Below are positions 15,942-24,725 of a DNA stretch of 46,269 bases, in pieces. Every line of letters starts with the position of its first letter. Position 1 is the stretch's first letter. This DNA comes from Archaeoglobaceae archaeon (lineage in GTDB: Archaea; Halobacteriota; Archaeoglobi; Archaeoglobales; Archaeoglobaceae): the NCBI GenBank assembly GCA_026985525.1, contig JALSQI010000027.1, positions 1 through 46,269 of the forward strand. The letters are read 5' to 3'. Position numbers and translations under genes: made by a program. The notes beneath the pieces were generated by a model that made no database searches, had not been told where the DNA came from, and saw only the letters and a list, made by a program, of their open reading frames with translations.

Positions 15942-17171
15942 ATGGAGCTCTGCAAACTCGACGTAGGCTTGGAAAAATATATATATTTGGATCCAGAAAC
16001 GAACTTTTGGGCTTACGCTGATGTTAGCGAAGAAAAGGACGTACTCAGACTTTTCAAAGACGTCAGAGACGAATTACTAAAAGAAATGCTTAAGTGTAGA
16101 TTTGAAGTTCGAATCAGGACTGTTTATTTAAACGTAACAGACAGGTGTAACGCTAACTGCCCTTACTGTTACATACCGGAATACAGGAGAAAAAACGGAG
16201 TTACGATGAAAAAAGAGGAATTGTACAGTTATTTAAACGAATTCTTGGAAAAGGGGGTAGAGTGGGTCATATTTCACGGAGCAGAACCGATGATTGCTAA
16301 AAACTTAATTTTTGACGCTATGGATGACTTTTCGGAACTAAAATTTGGTGTTCAGACAAACGGTTTTCTGCTTGAAGAAGAGGACGTTAAGTTTCTCATT
16401 AATAGGGGGGTTAACATTGGAATTTCGTTCGATTCTCCTTACAGAGAAGTCGAAGACTTTTTGAGGGGGAAAGGGCATTACGACAAAGTAATGGAAGTGC
16501 TTGAGTTTTGTGGAGGCTACGATAGGTTCAGCGTGATTACTACTATAAACAAATACAACTTCACACACCTCGATAAAATGGTAGATTTACTGGCAGGAAA
16601 AGTACCAGTTTTACTTATGAACATCGTTAGAGGCACTTCTGAAACGGGTAGGGTGTTAAGAGTTGACGCTTCTGAGCAATTCATTAAAGCTGTAGAAAGA
16701 GCGATAAATCACACTAAGAATGGAAGGAGAATAGTCATAGGAGATTTCGCAAATTATTTGCTTGGAATATTAGCTCCTTCTGCAAGAGTTCTTCAGTGTG
16801 ACGTGTCTCCTTGTGGTGCTGGAAGGAGATTCATTTCACTTGCGACTGATGGATTTTATCCGTGTAGCGAGTTCGTCGGCTTGAAGGAATTTAGAGTTAA
16901 AGATTTTGATTCTGCAGTTAAGACTTTTGAGAACGTTAGAAACAGAACCGTAGAAAAAATTGAAGAGTGTAGAGATTGCCCGTTGAGGAACATATGTGGC
17001 AGTCCATGCCCCGCTGAAGTTTACTCTGAGTACGGAACTTTCTTTAAGAAAAGCCCCTCTTGTGATTACTATAAAAGAGTGATAGAGCACGCTTTTAGAG
17101 TTTTAGTTAGGGGCGATTACAAGTACATTCTAAAAATGGAAAATTTAAAGGAAAAATTCTCTTGGGTCTGA
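15942..17171 (+). CDS. Radical SAM/SPASM enzyme, peptide-modifying type
   Basis: Read from ATG 15942 this is a 409-residue enzyme; a longer frame from 15876 is open but overlaps the small ORF and has no family-like sequence. The radical SAM cluster is C69-NAN-C73-PY-C76. The C-terminal SPASM region carries CDVSPCGAG, FYPCSEF and CRDCPLRNICGSPCPAE, for auxiliary iron-sulfur clusters. It resembles peptide maturases and the archaeal group I recall as the AF0577 family. The substrate is unknown; the 27-codon frame just upstream is a candidate. Its end overlaps the convergent leuC gene by 27 bases. Confidence 0.85.
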   Translation: MELCKLDVGLEKYIYLDPETNFWAYADVSEEKDVLRLFKDVRDELLKEMLKCRFEVRIRTVYLNVTDRCNANCPYCYIPEYRRKNGVTMKKEELYSYLNEFLEKGVEWVIFHGAEPMIAKNLIFDAMDDFSELKFGVQTNGFLLEEEDVKFLINRGVNIGISFDSPYREVEDFLRGKGHYDKVMEVLEFCGGYDRFSVITTINKYNFTHLDKMVDLLAGKVPVLLMNIVRGTSETGRVLRVDASEQFIKAVERAINHTKNGRRIVIGDFANYLLGILAPSARVLQCDVSPCGAGRRFISLATDGFYPCSEFVGLKEFRVKDFDSAVKTFENVRNRTVEKIEECRDCPLRNICGSPCPAEVYSEYGTFFKKSPSCDYYKRVIEHAFRVLVRGDYKYILKMENLKEKFSWV

Positions 17172-18392
17172 AATTTCTCCTTTTAGAGCTGTAACCGCAG
17201 CAGTTGCTGGAGAGGCGAGGTATATTTCTGCGTTTGGATTTCCCATTCTTCCTTTAAAATTCCTATTCTGAGTTGAAAGGCACACTTCTCCGTCGGCTAA
17301 TACGCCCATGTGAATCCCAACGCAACAAGCACAGCCGGGTGGAGCAATTAATCCTCCAGCCTCAACTATGGTTTTTAAATATCCCCTCTCTATTGCTTTC
17401 AGGTAAACTCTCCTGCTCGCTGGAGCCACTATTAATCTTACGTTTTTTGCAATCTTTTTGCCTTTAAGCAACTTAGCAACTATTTCTATGTCTGAAAGCC
17501 TTCCATTCGTACAAGTGCCTACGAAAACTTGATCCACTTTTACTCCTTCGACTTTAGACACTTCACACACGTTATCCACATTGTGAGGTTTGGCAACTAA
17601 GGGTTCTATATTTGAAGCGTCGAAGTAGAATTCTTTCTCGTAATCAGCGTTTTCATCTGCTTTTATTTCTTTAAAGTCTTCTTTTCTCCCCATTTCAGTT
17701 AAAAACTTTTTAGTTTCCTCGTCAGTCTCGAAAAGCCCAGCTTTTGCTCCACACTCAACTGCCATGTTGGACATAGTCAATCTTTCCTCAATGCTCATTT
17801 TTTTAACGCAATCTCCGTGAAACTCAAGAGCCTTGTATGTAGCTCCATCCGCTTTTAATTCACCTATTATTCTGAGAATTACGTCTTTTGAAAAAACTCC
17901 TTTTTCCATTTTACCATCTACCTGAATTCTAAAGCTTTCGGGAACTCTAAACCAGTTTCTACCAAGGGCTACAGCTATGGCTACATCTGTTGATCCCATG
18001 CCAGTAGAAAAACAGCCTAAGGCTCCGTATGTGCAGGTGTGACTGTCAGCCCCAACTGCTAAGTCACCCGGTTTTACCCACTTTTCTACCATTAGTTGGT
18101 GAATTATTCCCTCCCCCGGAGGGTTGAAATCAGCTCCAATTTTTCCGGCAAACTCTCGTATGAACTTCTGGTCGTTGCTCAACTCTCTCCTTGGAGAAGG
18201 AGCGGCGTGGTCAACGAAGAAGTGAGTCCTTTCAGCAGCTCTAACTTCGACTCCAAGCTCCATAATTTTTCTTATCGCTAAAGGAGCTGTACCGTCCTGT
18301 AGAGCTATTTGGTCTATTCTTGCAACTACTATTTCTCCAGCCTGAACATCCTTACCGCACTTCTCGCTGAATATCTTTTCCGATATGTTCAT
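17145..18392 (-). CDS. leuC: 3-isopropylmalate dehydratase/homoaconitase-type large subunit
   Basis: This 415-residue protein is the aconitase-superfamily large subunit, isomerising isopropylmalate in leucine synthesis or a related acid. It has VGADSHTCTYGALG, FVGTCTNGRLSD and PGCACCVGIHMG, which supply the three cluster cysteines. The small subunit gene is not in the window. LeuC and homologous homoaconitase-type subunits are hard to tell apart by eye; proximity to ilvE and the liv genes favours leucine synthesis. Confidence 0.85.
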   Translation of the reverse strand: MNISEKIFSEKCGKDVQAGEIVVARIDQIALQDGTAPLAIRKIMELGVEVRAAERTHFFVDHAAPSPRRELSNDQKFIREFAGKIGADFNPPGEGIIHQLMVEKWVKPGDLAVGADSHTCTYGALGCFSTGMGSTDVAIAVALGRNWFRVPESFRIQVDGKMEKGVFSKDVILRIIGELKADGATYKALEFHGDCVKKMSIEERLTMSNMAVECGAKAGLFETDEETKKFLTEMGRKEDFKEIKADENADYEKEFYFDASNIEPLVAKPHNVDNVCEVSKVEGVKVDQVFVGTCTNGRLSDIEIVAKLLKGKKIAKNVRLIVAPASRRVYLKAIERGYLKTIVEAGGLIAPPGCACCVGIHMGVLADGEVCLSTQNRNFKGRMGNPNAEIYLASPATAAVTALKGEISDPREFFL

Positions 18393-18432
18393 GCTGAATG
18401 CAAGTGTTTTAGATTATTAAACGATTATCCCA

Positions 18433-19821
18433 TTAAACTATGATTCCTGCCTCTTTGAGCTTTATCCTCGCCAACTTTCTTTCCTCTTCTTCAGAATTTT
18501 CTGCAAGTTTTTTTAGCTCTTCAAAACTTATTGGCTTCAGAAAGAATCTTCCGTTTTCTTTGCAAACTTCGAACATCTTTTTCAGTTTTGCATTGTCAAA
18601 CATGTAGTACGCGTCTTTTGGCTTAACTTTTCCTTTACAAGCCAAGCATATGTACCTGCGTTTTCCATCAACTTTCAAAACGATGAAGTGCAAGTAGTAG
18701 CCTTTTACAGGCTTTGTTACGAGGCAAGTGTATTCTAAGTGAGTCGCAAGTTTTTTTCTGACTCTAATTCTTACGGCATCTACTACGTAGTCGTAGCTTA
18801 AACCGCAATCTAACAGCTCATCTGGATTAAAAGCGACTTCAAACTTTTTACTAACCCTCTCCACTTCCGGATTTATGTACTCGCTAATATCCTCCACGAA
18901 CTTGGAAATTGCTGAAAACTCGCTAATTAGAATTCCGTTTAAGTAAGGTTTCAACTTTCTAACTTTGCTCGTAAAGTAGAAGAAGAGATCCAAGTTAAGA
19001 ACGTAGTATCCTTCAAGCATCATTTCTGCAAGCTTTTGGAGTTGTTCATCTCCAGTATCTTTTGCGAGTATAAGTAAAACAGTTATAGTCCCCCACTTAA
19101 CTCCATCCTCTTCAAGAAATACGTCTATTCTCCACCTGTAGCCATCTTTTATTTCTTTTATTTCAGACACTATGTCTGTTTTTGTTATTCTGAGAACTCT
19201 CTCTATTGTCTGTTTGCTCGAAGATATTTTTATCAAAGGTAAAAAGGCATCTATACCTGCAAAATCTCTTCGAGCTAAGTTGATCGATTGCGTGCATTCC
19301 ATGCAGTGGAGAGTATAGGCTCTTCTATTTGCGTTTCTAACTCTTTTCAAAACGTCCTCGTAAGCTTTTTTACTGAACATCTTGGAATTGCAGTAGTGCT
19401 TCAACAAACCCGACAGCTTTTCTGGAGGAAGTTTTAGTATAAGTCTGTCTATCATTTCACTCGTTTCCTTCCACAACTCTTTTCTCTTTTTTCTTAGATA
19501 GTAGTCTAAGTAGAAAACTGAGTAGATAAGCTCACATGCAAGTCTGTCTTCTCCTATTAAGAACTTACGAGAATAGTCTATTTTTTCTACTCTTTCTATT
19601 AAGGCGTTCCAGTTTTTCTTTATTTGATTGAAGAATCCCTTTCCCGTTTTGACGCTTTTAAAGTCGAATTTTATTCCAAAACTCGTATCAATTATTCCAG
19701 CCCAAATTCTTAGGAAGTTGGAATAGATGTCTGCTAATTTTCTGTAAACGTCTTCTGACCTTTCGTAGTAGCTTTTACCCCTGCCGAGCTTTATTACGTA
19801 AACTAAATTTTCCAAGATCAA
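18433..19821 (-). CDS. Unrecognised 462-aa protein
   Basis: I do not recognise this protein. It is soluble, rich in Lys/Glu and aromatic residues, with no signal peptide or membrane segment. Two CXXC-like pairs are visible, LHCMECTQ near residue 170 and YICLACKG near 400, which could bind zinc. The TTG start overlaps the stop of the upstream hydrolase gene (TTGA), preceded by a GAGGA ribosome site, so the two genes are translationally coupled. Confidence 0.7.
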   Translation of the reverse strand: MILENLVYVIKLGRGKSYYERSEDVYRKLADIYSNFLRIWAGIIDTSFGIKFDFKSVKTGKGFFNQIKKNWNALIERVEKIDYSRKFLIGEDRLACELIYSVFYLDYYLRKKRKELWKETSEMIDRLILKLPPEKLSGLLKHYCNSKMFSKKAYEDVLKRVRNANRRAYTLHCMECTQSINLARRDFAGIDAFLPLIKISSSKQTIERVLRITKTDIVSEIKEIKDGYRWRIDVFLEEDGVKWGTITVLLILAKDTGDEQLQKLAEMMLEGYYVLNLDLFFYFTSKVRKLKPYLNGILISEFSAISKFVEDISEYINPEVERVSKKFEVAFNPDELLDCGLSYDYVVDAVRIRVRKKLATHLEYTCLVTKPVKGYYLHFIVLKVDGKRRYICLACKGKVKPKDAYYMFDNAKLKKMFEVCKENGRFFLKPISFEELKKLAENSEEEERKLARIKLKEAGIIV

Positions 19822-20450
19822 AGCAAAATCCTCCTCGCTATTTCGTAAGCCTTTTTGATTTCCACGTCAGCATTTTCTTCCACAACTTCGTCGTGTCCGG
19901 GAAACAATACTTCTACGTCTAATTCCGTTAACTTCTTGAGAGATTTAACCAACTCTAATGCATTACCTCCCGGAAAGTCAACCCTTCCAAAGCCGCCACT
20001 TGAAAAAACAGTATCTCCGCTAAAAAGCCACTTTCTGTCCTCATCGTAATAACAAACGCTTCCCGGACTGTGTCCGGGGGTGTGAATAACTTTTATCTTA
20101 ATTCTGTTTTCTTCTAAAATTTCTCCACCTCTTAGGGTGAAATCTGGATTTACTTGTGTGAAAAGTAACATACCATACGCGTATGGATTTTCCCTCGAAA
20201 TTCTTAACTCCTCCTCGTGAATTCCTACCTTAGCTCTTGAGTTCTGGAGTGCAAAATAAGCTCCAGCGTGGTCGAAGTGTGCGTGAGTTAGTAGTAAATA
20301 TTTTATTTTACCTATTAATCTTTTTTCTGATAAATATCTCAAAATAAATTCGGCATCTCCTCCACAATCAATCATTAAATTTCTAACTACGTAAGCGTTT
20401 GCTGCGAGAGGTGGTGTAACTACTCTTGTAACCATTCTTTCGACTTTCAT
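19818..20450 (-). CDS. Metallo-beta-lactamase-fold hydrolase (glyoxalase II-like)
   Basis: This 210-residue protein has the HXHXDH motif (LLTHAHFDHAG), then HTPGHSPGSVCYY, LFSGDTVF and FPGHDEV, the four metal-binding blocks of glyoxalase II-like hydrolases. The substrate is unknown. It heads a two-gene unit with the unrecognised 462-aa protein. A TATA-like TGTTAAATAA sits about 26 bases before its ATG, and repeats extend upstream of it. Confidence 0.88.
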   Translation of the reverse strand: MKVERMVTRVVTPPLAANAYVVRNLMIDCGGDAEFILRYLSEKRLIGKIKYLLLTHAHFDHAGAYFALQNSRAKVGIHEEELRISRENPYAYGMLLFTQVNPDFTLRGGEILEENRIKIKVIHTPGHSPGSVCYYDEDRKWLFSGDTVFSSGGFGRVDFPGGNALELVKSLKKLTELDVEVLFPGHDEVVEENADVEIKKAYEIARRILL

Positions 20451-20473
20451 GTTAAAATTGCTACACGGAGTTA

Positions 20474-20521
20474 TTTAACATTTAACAACTAACTAACGTT
20501 TAACAACGTTTTAACAACGTT
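20474..20521. repeat. Iterated TTTAACAAC / AACGTT elements upstream of hydrolase gene
   Basis: TTTAACA(AC) occurs at 20474, 20481, 20499 and 20510, and the palindrome AACGTT at 20495, 20505 and 20516, that is 10-11 bases apart. They overlap and extend upstream of the TATA-like box of the minus-strand hydrolase gene. The one-helical-turn spacing suggests protein binding sites on one face of the DNA. Confidence 0.55.
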
Positions 20522-20556
20522 AAGCGTTAAAAAGCATAAAGTAGTAAATTAAAGAG

Positions 20557-21435
20557 TTAGTCGTAAATTGGTGTTCCTTCACTCTCCACGATTTTTCTAA
20601 ATTCACTCATAAGCTTTTTAGTTATTTCTCCCGGTTTTCCGTTTCCAATAACTCTACCGTCTATTACCGTTATCGGACAAATTTCAGCAGCAGTTCCAGT
20701 AACAAACATTTCGTCAGCCGAATAAAGGTCAAACAATCCGAGGTTCGTCTCTTTAAAAGGAATTCCAAGCTTTTCTATTATTTCTATGGTAACTGCCCTC
20801 GTTATCCCTCTCAAGTTGTTCAGCGTTGGTGGCGTGTAAACAACACCGTTTTTCACTACGAATATGTTATCTCCACTACCCTCGCTAACGTATCCCAAGT
20901 GATCCAAGAATATAGCTTCATCACCGCCTTTGGCATTTGCTTCTATTTTTGCCAAGACGTTGTTGAGGTAGTTTAAGGACTTTATGTTTGGAGGGAGGGA
21001 ATCTATTGCATTCCTCCTAACAGTAACGGTAACGGCTTTTAACCCTTTTTCATATAAATCTCCGTACATAGCTCCCCAAGGCTTAGTTATGATTATCACT
21101 TGTGGATCTTTACATATGTCTGGATTTAACCCCAAATCACCAACGCCCCTTGTAACTATGGGTCTTATGTACGCGTCTCTCAAACCGTTTTTACGCAAAG
21201 TCTCCAGTATTGCATTTGCAAACTCTTCTTTGCTTAGAGGTATTTTTAGCTTTATAACCTTGGCACAGTCGTACATCCTGTCTATGTGCTCTTTCAGTTT
21301 GAAAACTCTTCCATTATAGGCTCTAATGCCTTCAAAAACACCATCTCCGTACAGAAATCCGTGATCAAAAACGCTTATCTTTGCTTCACTCTCCGGAACG
21401 AACTCTCCGTTGAAATAAACGAGTAACTCAGACAT
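20557..21435 (-). CDS. ilvE: Branched-chain amino acid aminotransferase
   Basis: IlvE is the PLP enzyme that interconverts branched-chain amino and keto acids. The fold-type IV marks are present: [20 protein letters not shown] at the start, the catalytic lysine in IKSLNYLNN, and [14 protein letters not shown] choose ATG 21435, giving 292 residues, because homologues start near here and a TATA box lies 28 bases before it; a longer frame runs to 21501. It is close to leuC and the liv transporter. Confidence 0.95.
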   Translation of the reverse strand: MSELLVYFNGEFVPESEAKISVFDHGFLYGDGVFEGIRAYNGRVFKLKEHIDRMYDCAKVIKLKIPLSKEEFANAILETLRKNGLRDAYIRPIVTRGVGDLGLNPDICKDPQVIIITKPWGAMYGDLYEKGLKAVTVTVRRNAIDSLPPNIKSLNYLNNVLAKIEANAKGGDEAIFLDHLGYVSEGSGDNIFVVKNGVVYTPPTLNNLRGITRAVTIEIIEKLGIPFKETNLGLFDLYSADEMFVTGTAAEICPITVIDGRVIGNGKPGEITKKLMSEFRKIVESEGTPIYD

Positions 21436-21457
21436 ATCTCTTGGAATAGAAAAAGGG

Positions 21458-21468
21458 AATTTAAAAAG
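21458..21468 (-). promoter_or_regulatory. TATA box of ilvE
   Basis: CTTTTTAAATT on the minus strand is centred 28 bases before ATG 21435, as expected for a leaderless archaeal message. Confidence 0.65.
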
Positions 21469-21493
21469 TTTCGCATTATTTAGTGTGATAATT

Positions 21494-21503
21494 AGTGTCA
21501 CTT
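21494..21503. promoter_or_regulatory. Candidate operator AGTGTCACTT upstream of ilvE
   Basis: The near-palindrome AGTG-T-CACT lies about 60 bases before the ilvE start, just upstream of its TATA region. Its reverse complement, AAGTGACACT, recurs at 26015-26024 between the divergent liv genes. Confidence 0.45.
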
Positions 21504-21509
21504 AGAAAG

Positions 21510-22118
21510 TTATTGATTGAGGTTGACTTTTATGCCATGAAGCAACTCAGCAGGACTTTTTATTGGATACTCCAATTTGTCTAAGATTTCTTCTATCTTT
21601 TTGCCCTTTATTACCATACCTCTTAACCTCTCTTCTAAAACGTCTTTGTTCACTGGGAAGTCAACGCCTTTAATTTTTGCGAGAACGTGTACAGCCCAGT
21701 CTATGTCCAGTACCTCTATCTCTTCTCCACCTATGACCACTTCCTCCCCTTCGTAGAGCTTTCCGCTCTCTTTTAACCTCTTGTATGCTAACTTAGCTAT
21801 ACCTCCAGCAATGTGTTCCTTAGGCCTCTCTTCCAATTCACCTTGTATGTACTCCATCACTTTCTCTTCATCTGCAGTAGCAACGTTTCTCGCAGTCGTT
21901 TCAGATATGCCTAAGAACTCTGCTATCTCCCTATAAGTCTTCGCAGCTTCATTCTTAAGTACTATAACGTAAGCAGCTTCTGCGAGGGAGGGTAACCAAG
22001 TCAAGTTTCTGTACTGCACTAATCTCTTTAAACCTCCTAAAATGTTGATACTTTCCATGAACACTTTTTCTGCCATCTTGTCTATATCCCCGCCTTTGGG
22101 TTTTGCGATTATCTCCAT
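21510..22118 (-). CDS. Archaeal HTH-containing putative regulator
   Basis: The start is ATG 22118, because a full ribosome-binding site GGAGGTGAT lies 4 bases before it and overlaps the earlier in-frame starts at 22127 and 22124. The 202-residue protein has a helix-turn-helix-like stretch, YREIAEFLGISETTARNV, in its N-terminal half. It recalls the archaeal probable regulatory domain found near KaiC genes, but I am not certain. It lies directly upstream of ilvE on the same strand and could regulate it. Confidence 0.6.
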   Translation of the reverse strand: MEIIAKPKGGDIDKMAEKVFMESINILGGLKRLVQYRNLTWLPSLAEAAYVIVLKNEAAKTYREIAEFLGISETTARNVATADEEKVMEYIQGELEERPKEHIAGGIAKLAYKRLKESGKLYEGEEVVIGGEEIEVLDIDWAVHVLAKIKGVDFPVNKDVLEERLRGMVIKGKKIEEILDKLEYPIKSPAELLHGIKVNLNQ

Positions 22119-22185
22119 TACCATCACCTCCGTAATAATTTTTGTAGTAGGATATTATAAATTTTTCTCGATAAAGTGGAGCAAG

Positions 22186-22195
22186 CTTTATTTAC
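22186..22195 (+). promoter_or_regulatory. TATA box of nep1
   Basis: CTTTATTTAC is centred about 27 bases before the GTG start at 22218, giving a leaderless message. Confidence 0.55.
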
Positions 22196-22217
22196 AACGT
22201 TTTAAAGTAAATTAAAC

Positions 22218-22859
22218 GTGAGACTTGTTTTTGTGGATTCTTCGCTTGAGATCGTACCAAAAGAAATAGTTCATCACGTTGACGTTATAAGGTCTTCGAG
22301 GATTAGGAAAAAGAGAGCGGAAGAGATGCTTTTAGAAGATTACTTGCATTATAGGGCGATTAGAAAGCTTGAAAGAAGTGAAAAGAGAGGAAGGCCAGAT
22401 ATACTACATAGGTGTTTGTTGTTAGCTTTGGATTCTAACTTGTTTAGTGAAATATACGTTCATACAGTTCAAAACCTCTTAATAAAAATTGACGTAAATA
22501 CTAAACTGCCGAGAACTTACGAGAGGTTTAGAGGTTTGATGGAAAAACTGTTGTTGGAAGGGAAAATAGAGGCAGGAGGAAAAGTTTTACTCGAAGTTGT
22601 TGACTACAAACTTGAAGATGTACTGGATAGAGCTGTGGTTTTGTGGGAAAAGGGGGACAGAAAAGACGTTTGCAAAAGGATTTCTGAATCCAGAACTATT
22701 TGTATCGGTGCTTTTCCTCACGGCGATTTTGAAGAAGAGACGATGAAAGCTTTTAAGAAAGCTAACGCTACTTTTTTGAGTTTTGGCGAAGCCAAACTTT
22801 CTTCACTCTACGCAACCTGTAGGGTCATTTGCTGTATATCTTTAAATTTAAATAATTAA
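22218..22859 (+). CDS. nep1: Ribosome biogenesis pseudouridine methyltransferase Nep1
   Basis: This 213-residue SPOUT-family protein matches Nep1/Emg1, which N1-methylates a pseudouridine in 16S rRNA during small-subunit assembly. Marks are the N-terminal VDSSLEIVP, the block KRGRPDILHRCLLLALDSNL and the C-terminal SAM-site region ICIGAFPHGDF. Start codon is GTG. It stands alone and is convergent with livM. Confidence 0.93.
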   Translation: MRLVFVDSSLEIVPKEIVHHVDVIRSSRIRKKRAEEMLLEDYLHYRAIRKLERSEKRGRPDILHRCLLLALDSNLFSEIYVHTVQNLLIKIDVNTKLPRTYERFRGLMEKLLLEGKIEAGGKVLLEVVDYKLEDVLDRAVVLWEKGDRKDVCKRISESRTICIGAFPHGDFEEETMKAFKKANATFLSFGEAKLSSLYATCRVICCISLNLNN

Positions 22860-22872
22860 TCTTTATTTTTTA
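22858..22872. terminator. T-rich tract between convergent nep1 and livM ends
   Basis: Only about 10 bases separate the two stop codons. The plus strand reads ATCTTTATTTTTTAC, a T-rich run of the kind at which archaeal polymerase terminates for nep1. Confidence 0.4.
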
Positions 22873-23826
22873 CTTTAATCGCTCTTTAATCACTTTATTG
22901 TTTAATAACTCCTCAAGCTCGTAGAAAAGTCCTCTGGGGAAACGAACTATAAGCACTATTAGAACTGCGTAGAGTATGAGCTCATCTGAAATTCTAAACG
23001 GCGAAATAGAGTTAACTATTGAAGAAATTTGCATGAAAACCCAGTTTTTAGCTACGTATATAGCAAAACCTCCAGCTATTCCTCCATAAAACGTGCCAAG
23101 ACCTCCTGCTATTACTCCCAATATTATCTCCAGCATTAACGGTATTCCGAAAAAGTCAACTCCAGCAGTTAACTTGTAGTGAACTGCAAGAGCTCCAGCC
23201 ATTCCAGCAAAAAAGGCACTAACGCAGAAAGCCAGCAATTTGTACTTAACGACGTCTATTCCCACAGCTTCTGCAAGCTCTTCATCGTCTCTTATAGCTC
23301 TAAGCTTTAAACCAATGTTGCTGTTTATAAAGGCGTAAATAAATGCGAGGCAGAGGATGCAGAAGAGCAAGGAAATGTAGTAATTTCCTATCACCCCTCC
23401 CGGCAGAGCTTTGGAAAATGGAATAGACAGCCCCTCGTATCCTCCAAATACGTTGGAGTATATGTTTGCGAGCTGAATGAATATCAAAGGTAAAATTGCT
23501 GTAACTAGGGCTAAGTAGTACTCTTTTAACCTCAAGCAAACGCAACCTATTGCTAATCCAAAAGCAGTTGAAACGATGCCTCCAAGAATTATAGATGCAA
23601 TTATTGGAACGTTCGTTTTTATGCTGAGGAGGGCTGCAGTATAAGCCCCAATTCCTATAAAAACAGTATGTCCCAAGTTCGTTTGTCCCGTATATCCTGC
23701 TACTATATCCCAGCTGACGCAGTAAACAACGAATATGAACGATAAACCTAACATGTAGAGTACATCGCTTCTTAGAAATAAAGGCAAAATCAGAAATGGT
23801 AAAATAAAAATTAGAGCTTTTTTCAT
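22870..23826 (-). CDS. livM: Branched-chain amino acid ABC transporter permease LivM
   Basis: This 318-residue permease has about nine hydrophobic segments. It carries the family marks SWDIVAGYTGQTNLGHTVFIGIG (N-terminal third; cited in part) and RAIRDDEELAEAVGIDVVKYK, the cytoplasmic loop that contacts the ATPase. The start overlaps the livH stop by one base (TAATG). It works with LivH, LivG, LivF and the lipoprotein encoded upstream. Confidence 0.93.
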   Translation of the reverse strand: MKKALIFILPFLILPLFLRSDVLYMLGLSFIFVVYCVSWDIVAGYTGQTNLGHTVFIGIGAYTAALLSIKTNVPIIASIILGGIVSTAFGLAIGCVCLRLKEYYLALVTAILPLIFIQLANIYSNVFGGYEGLSIPFSKALPGGVIGNYYISLLFCILCLAFIYAFINSNIGLKLRAIRDDEELAEAVGIDVVKYKLLAFCVSAFFAGMAGALAVHYKLTAGVDFFGIPLMLEIILGVIAGGLGTFYGGIAGGFAIYVAKNWVFMQISSIVNSISPFRISDELILYAVLIVLIVRFPRGLFYELEELLNNKVIKERLK

Positions 23827-24701
23827 TATTCCACCCCCATTATTCCCTGAGGTCTAATTACGAGAATAGCTATTATCGTAAGCATCGCCACGATTTCCGC
23901 CCATTCGGACGTGAAAAGAGTGGAAACGGCAACTTGCATGTATCCTATTATAAAAGCGGCTAATATGCTTCCCCTGACACTTCCCAGCCCTCCGAGTATG
24001 ACTATTGCGAAAGCGTATATTAGAACTCTTAGGGAAGTCATCGGATTTACTGCGTATATCTGTGCGTAAAGTATTCCAGCTACTCCGGCTAGAGCTGAAG
24101 ATATGAACATTACTGTTATGAAGACTCTCTCAACGTCAATTCCAACTAACATCGCCGCTTCTACATCCTGAGCTGTTGCTACCGTTTCTCTTCCGAGTTT
24201 GGTTTTGTTTATAAAAACGTCGAGAGTAGCTATGCTTAAAGCCGCAATTACCAACGCTATTATTCTCGAATACGTTACTGGAATTCCAAAAATTACAATA
24301 CAGCCTGTAACGAATGGGGGTATTGAAATGGAAACGTCGCTGAAAAAAGTCAGCAACAACTCTTTTATTAGAAGGGCTACGGCTAAGGTTACAAGTATCA
24401 CCATTACTTCGTAATTTCTAACGGGCTTTACAGTTGCGAGGTAAATGAGGACACCAGTAAATCCAGTTAACAATATCGCTAAAAAAGCGGAAATAAGTAA
24501 AATCAACTCTTTTGGTAAAAAAGCGAGTAATTTTTCAAACAAAAGGTAAAATACGAGAGAAAAATAAGCACCTAAGGCAAAATACGTTCCGTGAGCAAAG
24601 TTTAGAATTCTCGAAACTCCGAAGACGAGACTGAAGCCGGAAGCGACGAGGGCTAAAACTCCGCCCATCACTGTACCGAGAACTAAGATCTCTGCAATCA
24701 T
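23826..24701 (-). CDS. livH: Branched-chain amino acid ABC transporter permease LivH
   Basis: This 291-residue permease contains GFSLVFGVSRILNFAHG near the N-terminus and GRETVATAQDVEAAMLVGI in the coupling loop, both typical of LivH. About eight membrane segments are visible. A ribosome site AGGTGGT precedes the ATG. It is followed by livM and preceded by the binding-protein gene, all on the minus strand. Confidence 0.93.
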   Translation of the reverse strand: MIAEILVLGTVMGGVLALVASGFSLVFGVSRILNFAHGTYFALGAYFSLVFYLLFEKLLAFLPKELILLISAFLAILLTGFTGVLIYLATVKPVRNYEVMVILVTLAVALLIKELLLTFFSDVSISIPPFVTGCIVIFGIPVTYSRIIALVIAALSIATLDVFINKTKLGRETVATAQDVEAAMLVGIDVERVFITVMFISSALAGVAGILYAQIYAVNPMTSLRVLIYAFAIVILGGLGSVRGSILAAFIIGYMQVAVSTLFTSEWAEIVAMLTIIAILVIRPQGIMGVE

Positions 24702-24725
24702 TTAACCACCTAAAAAAATTAAAAG

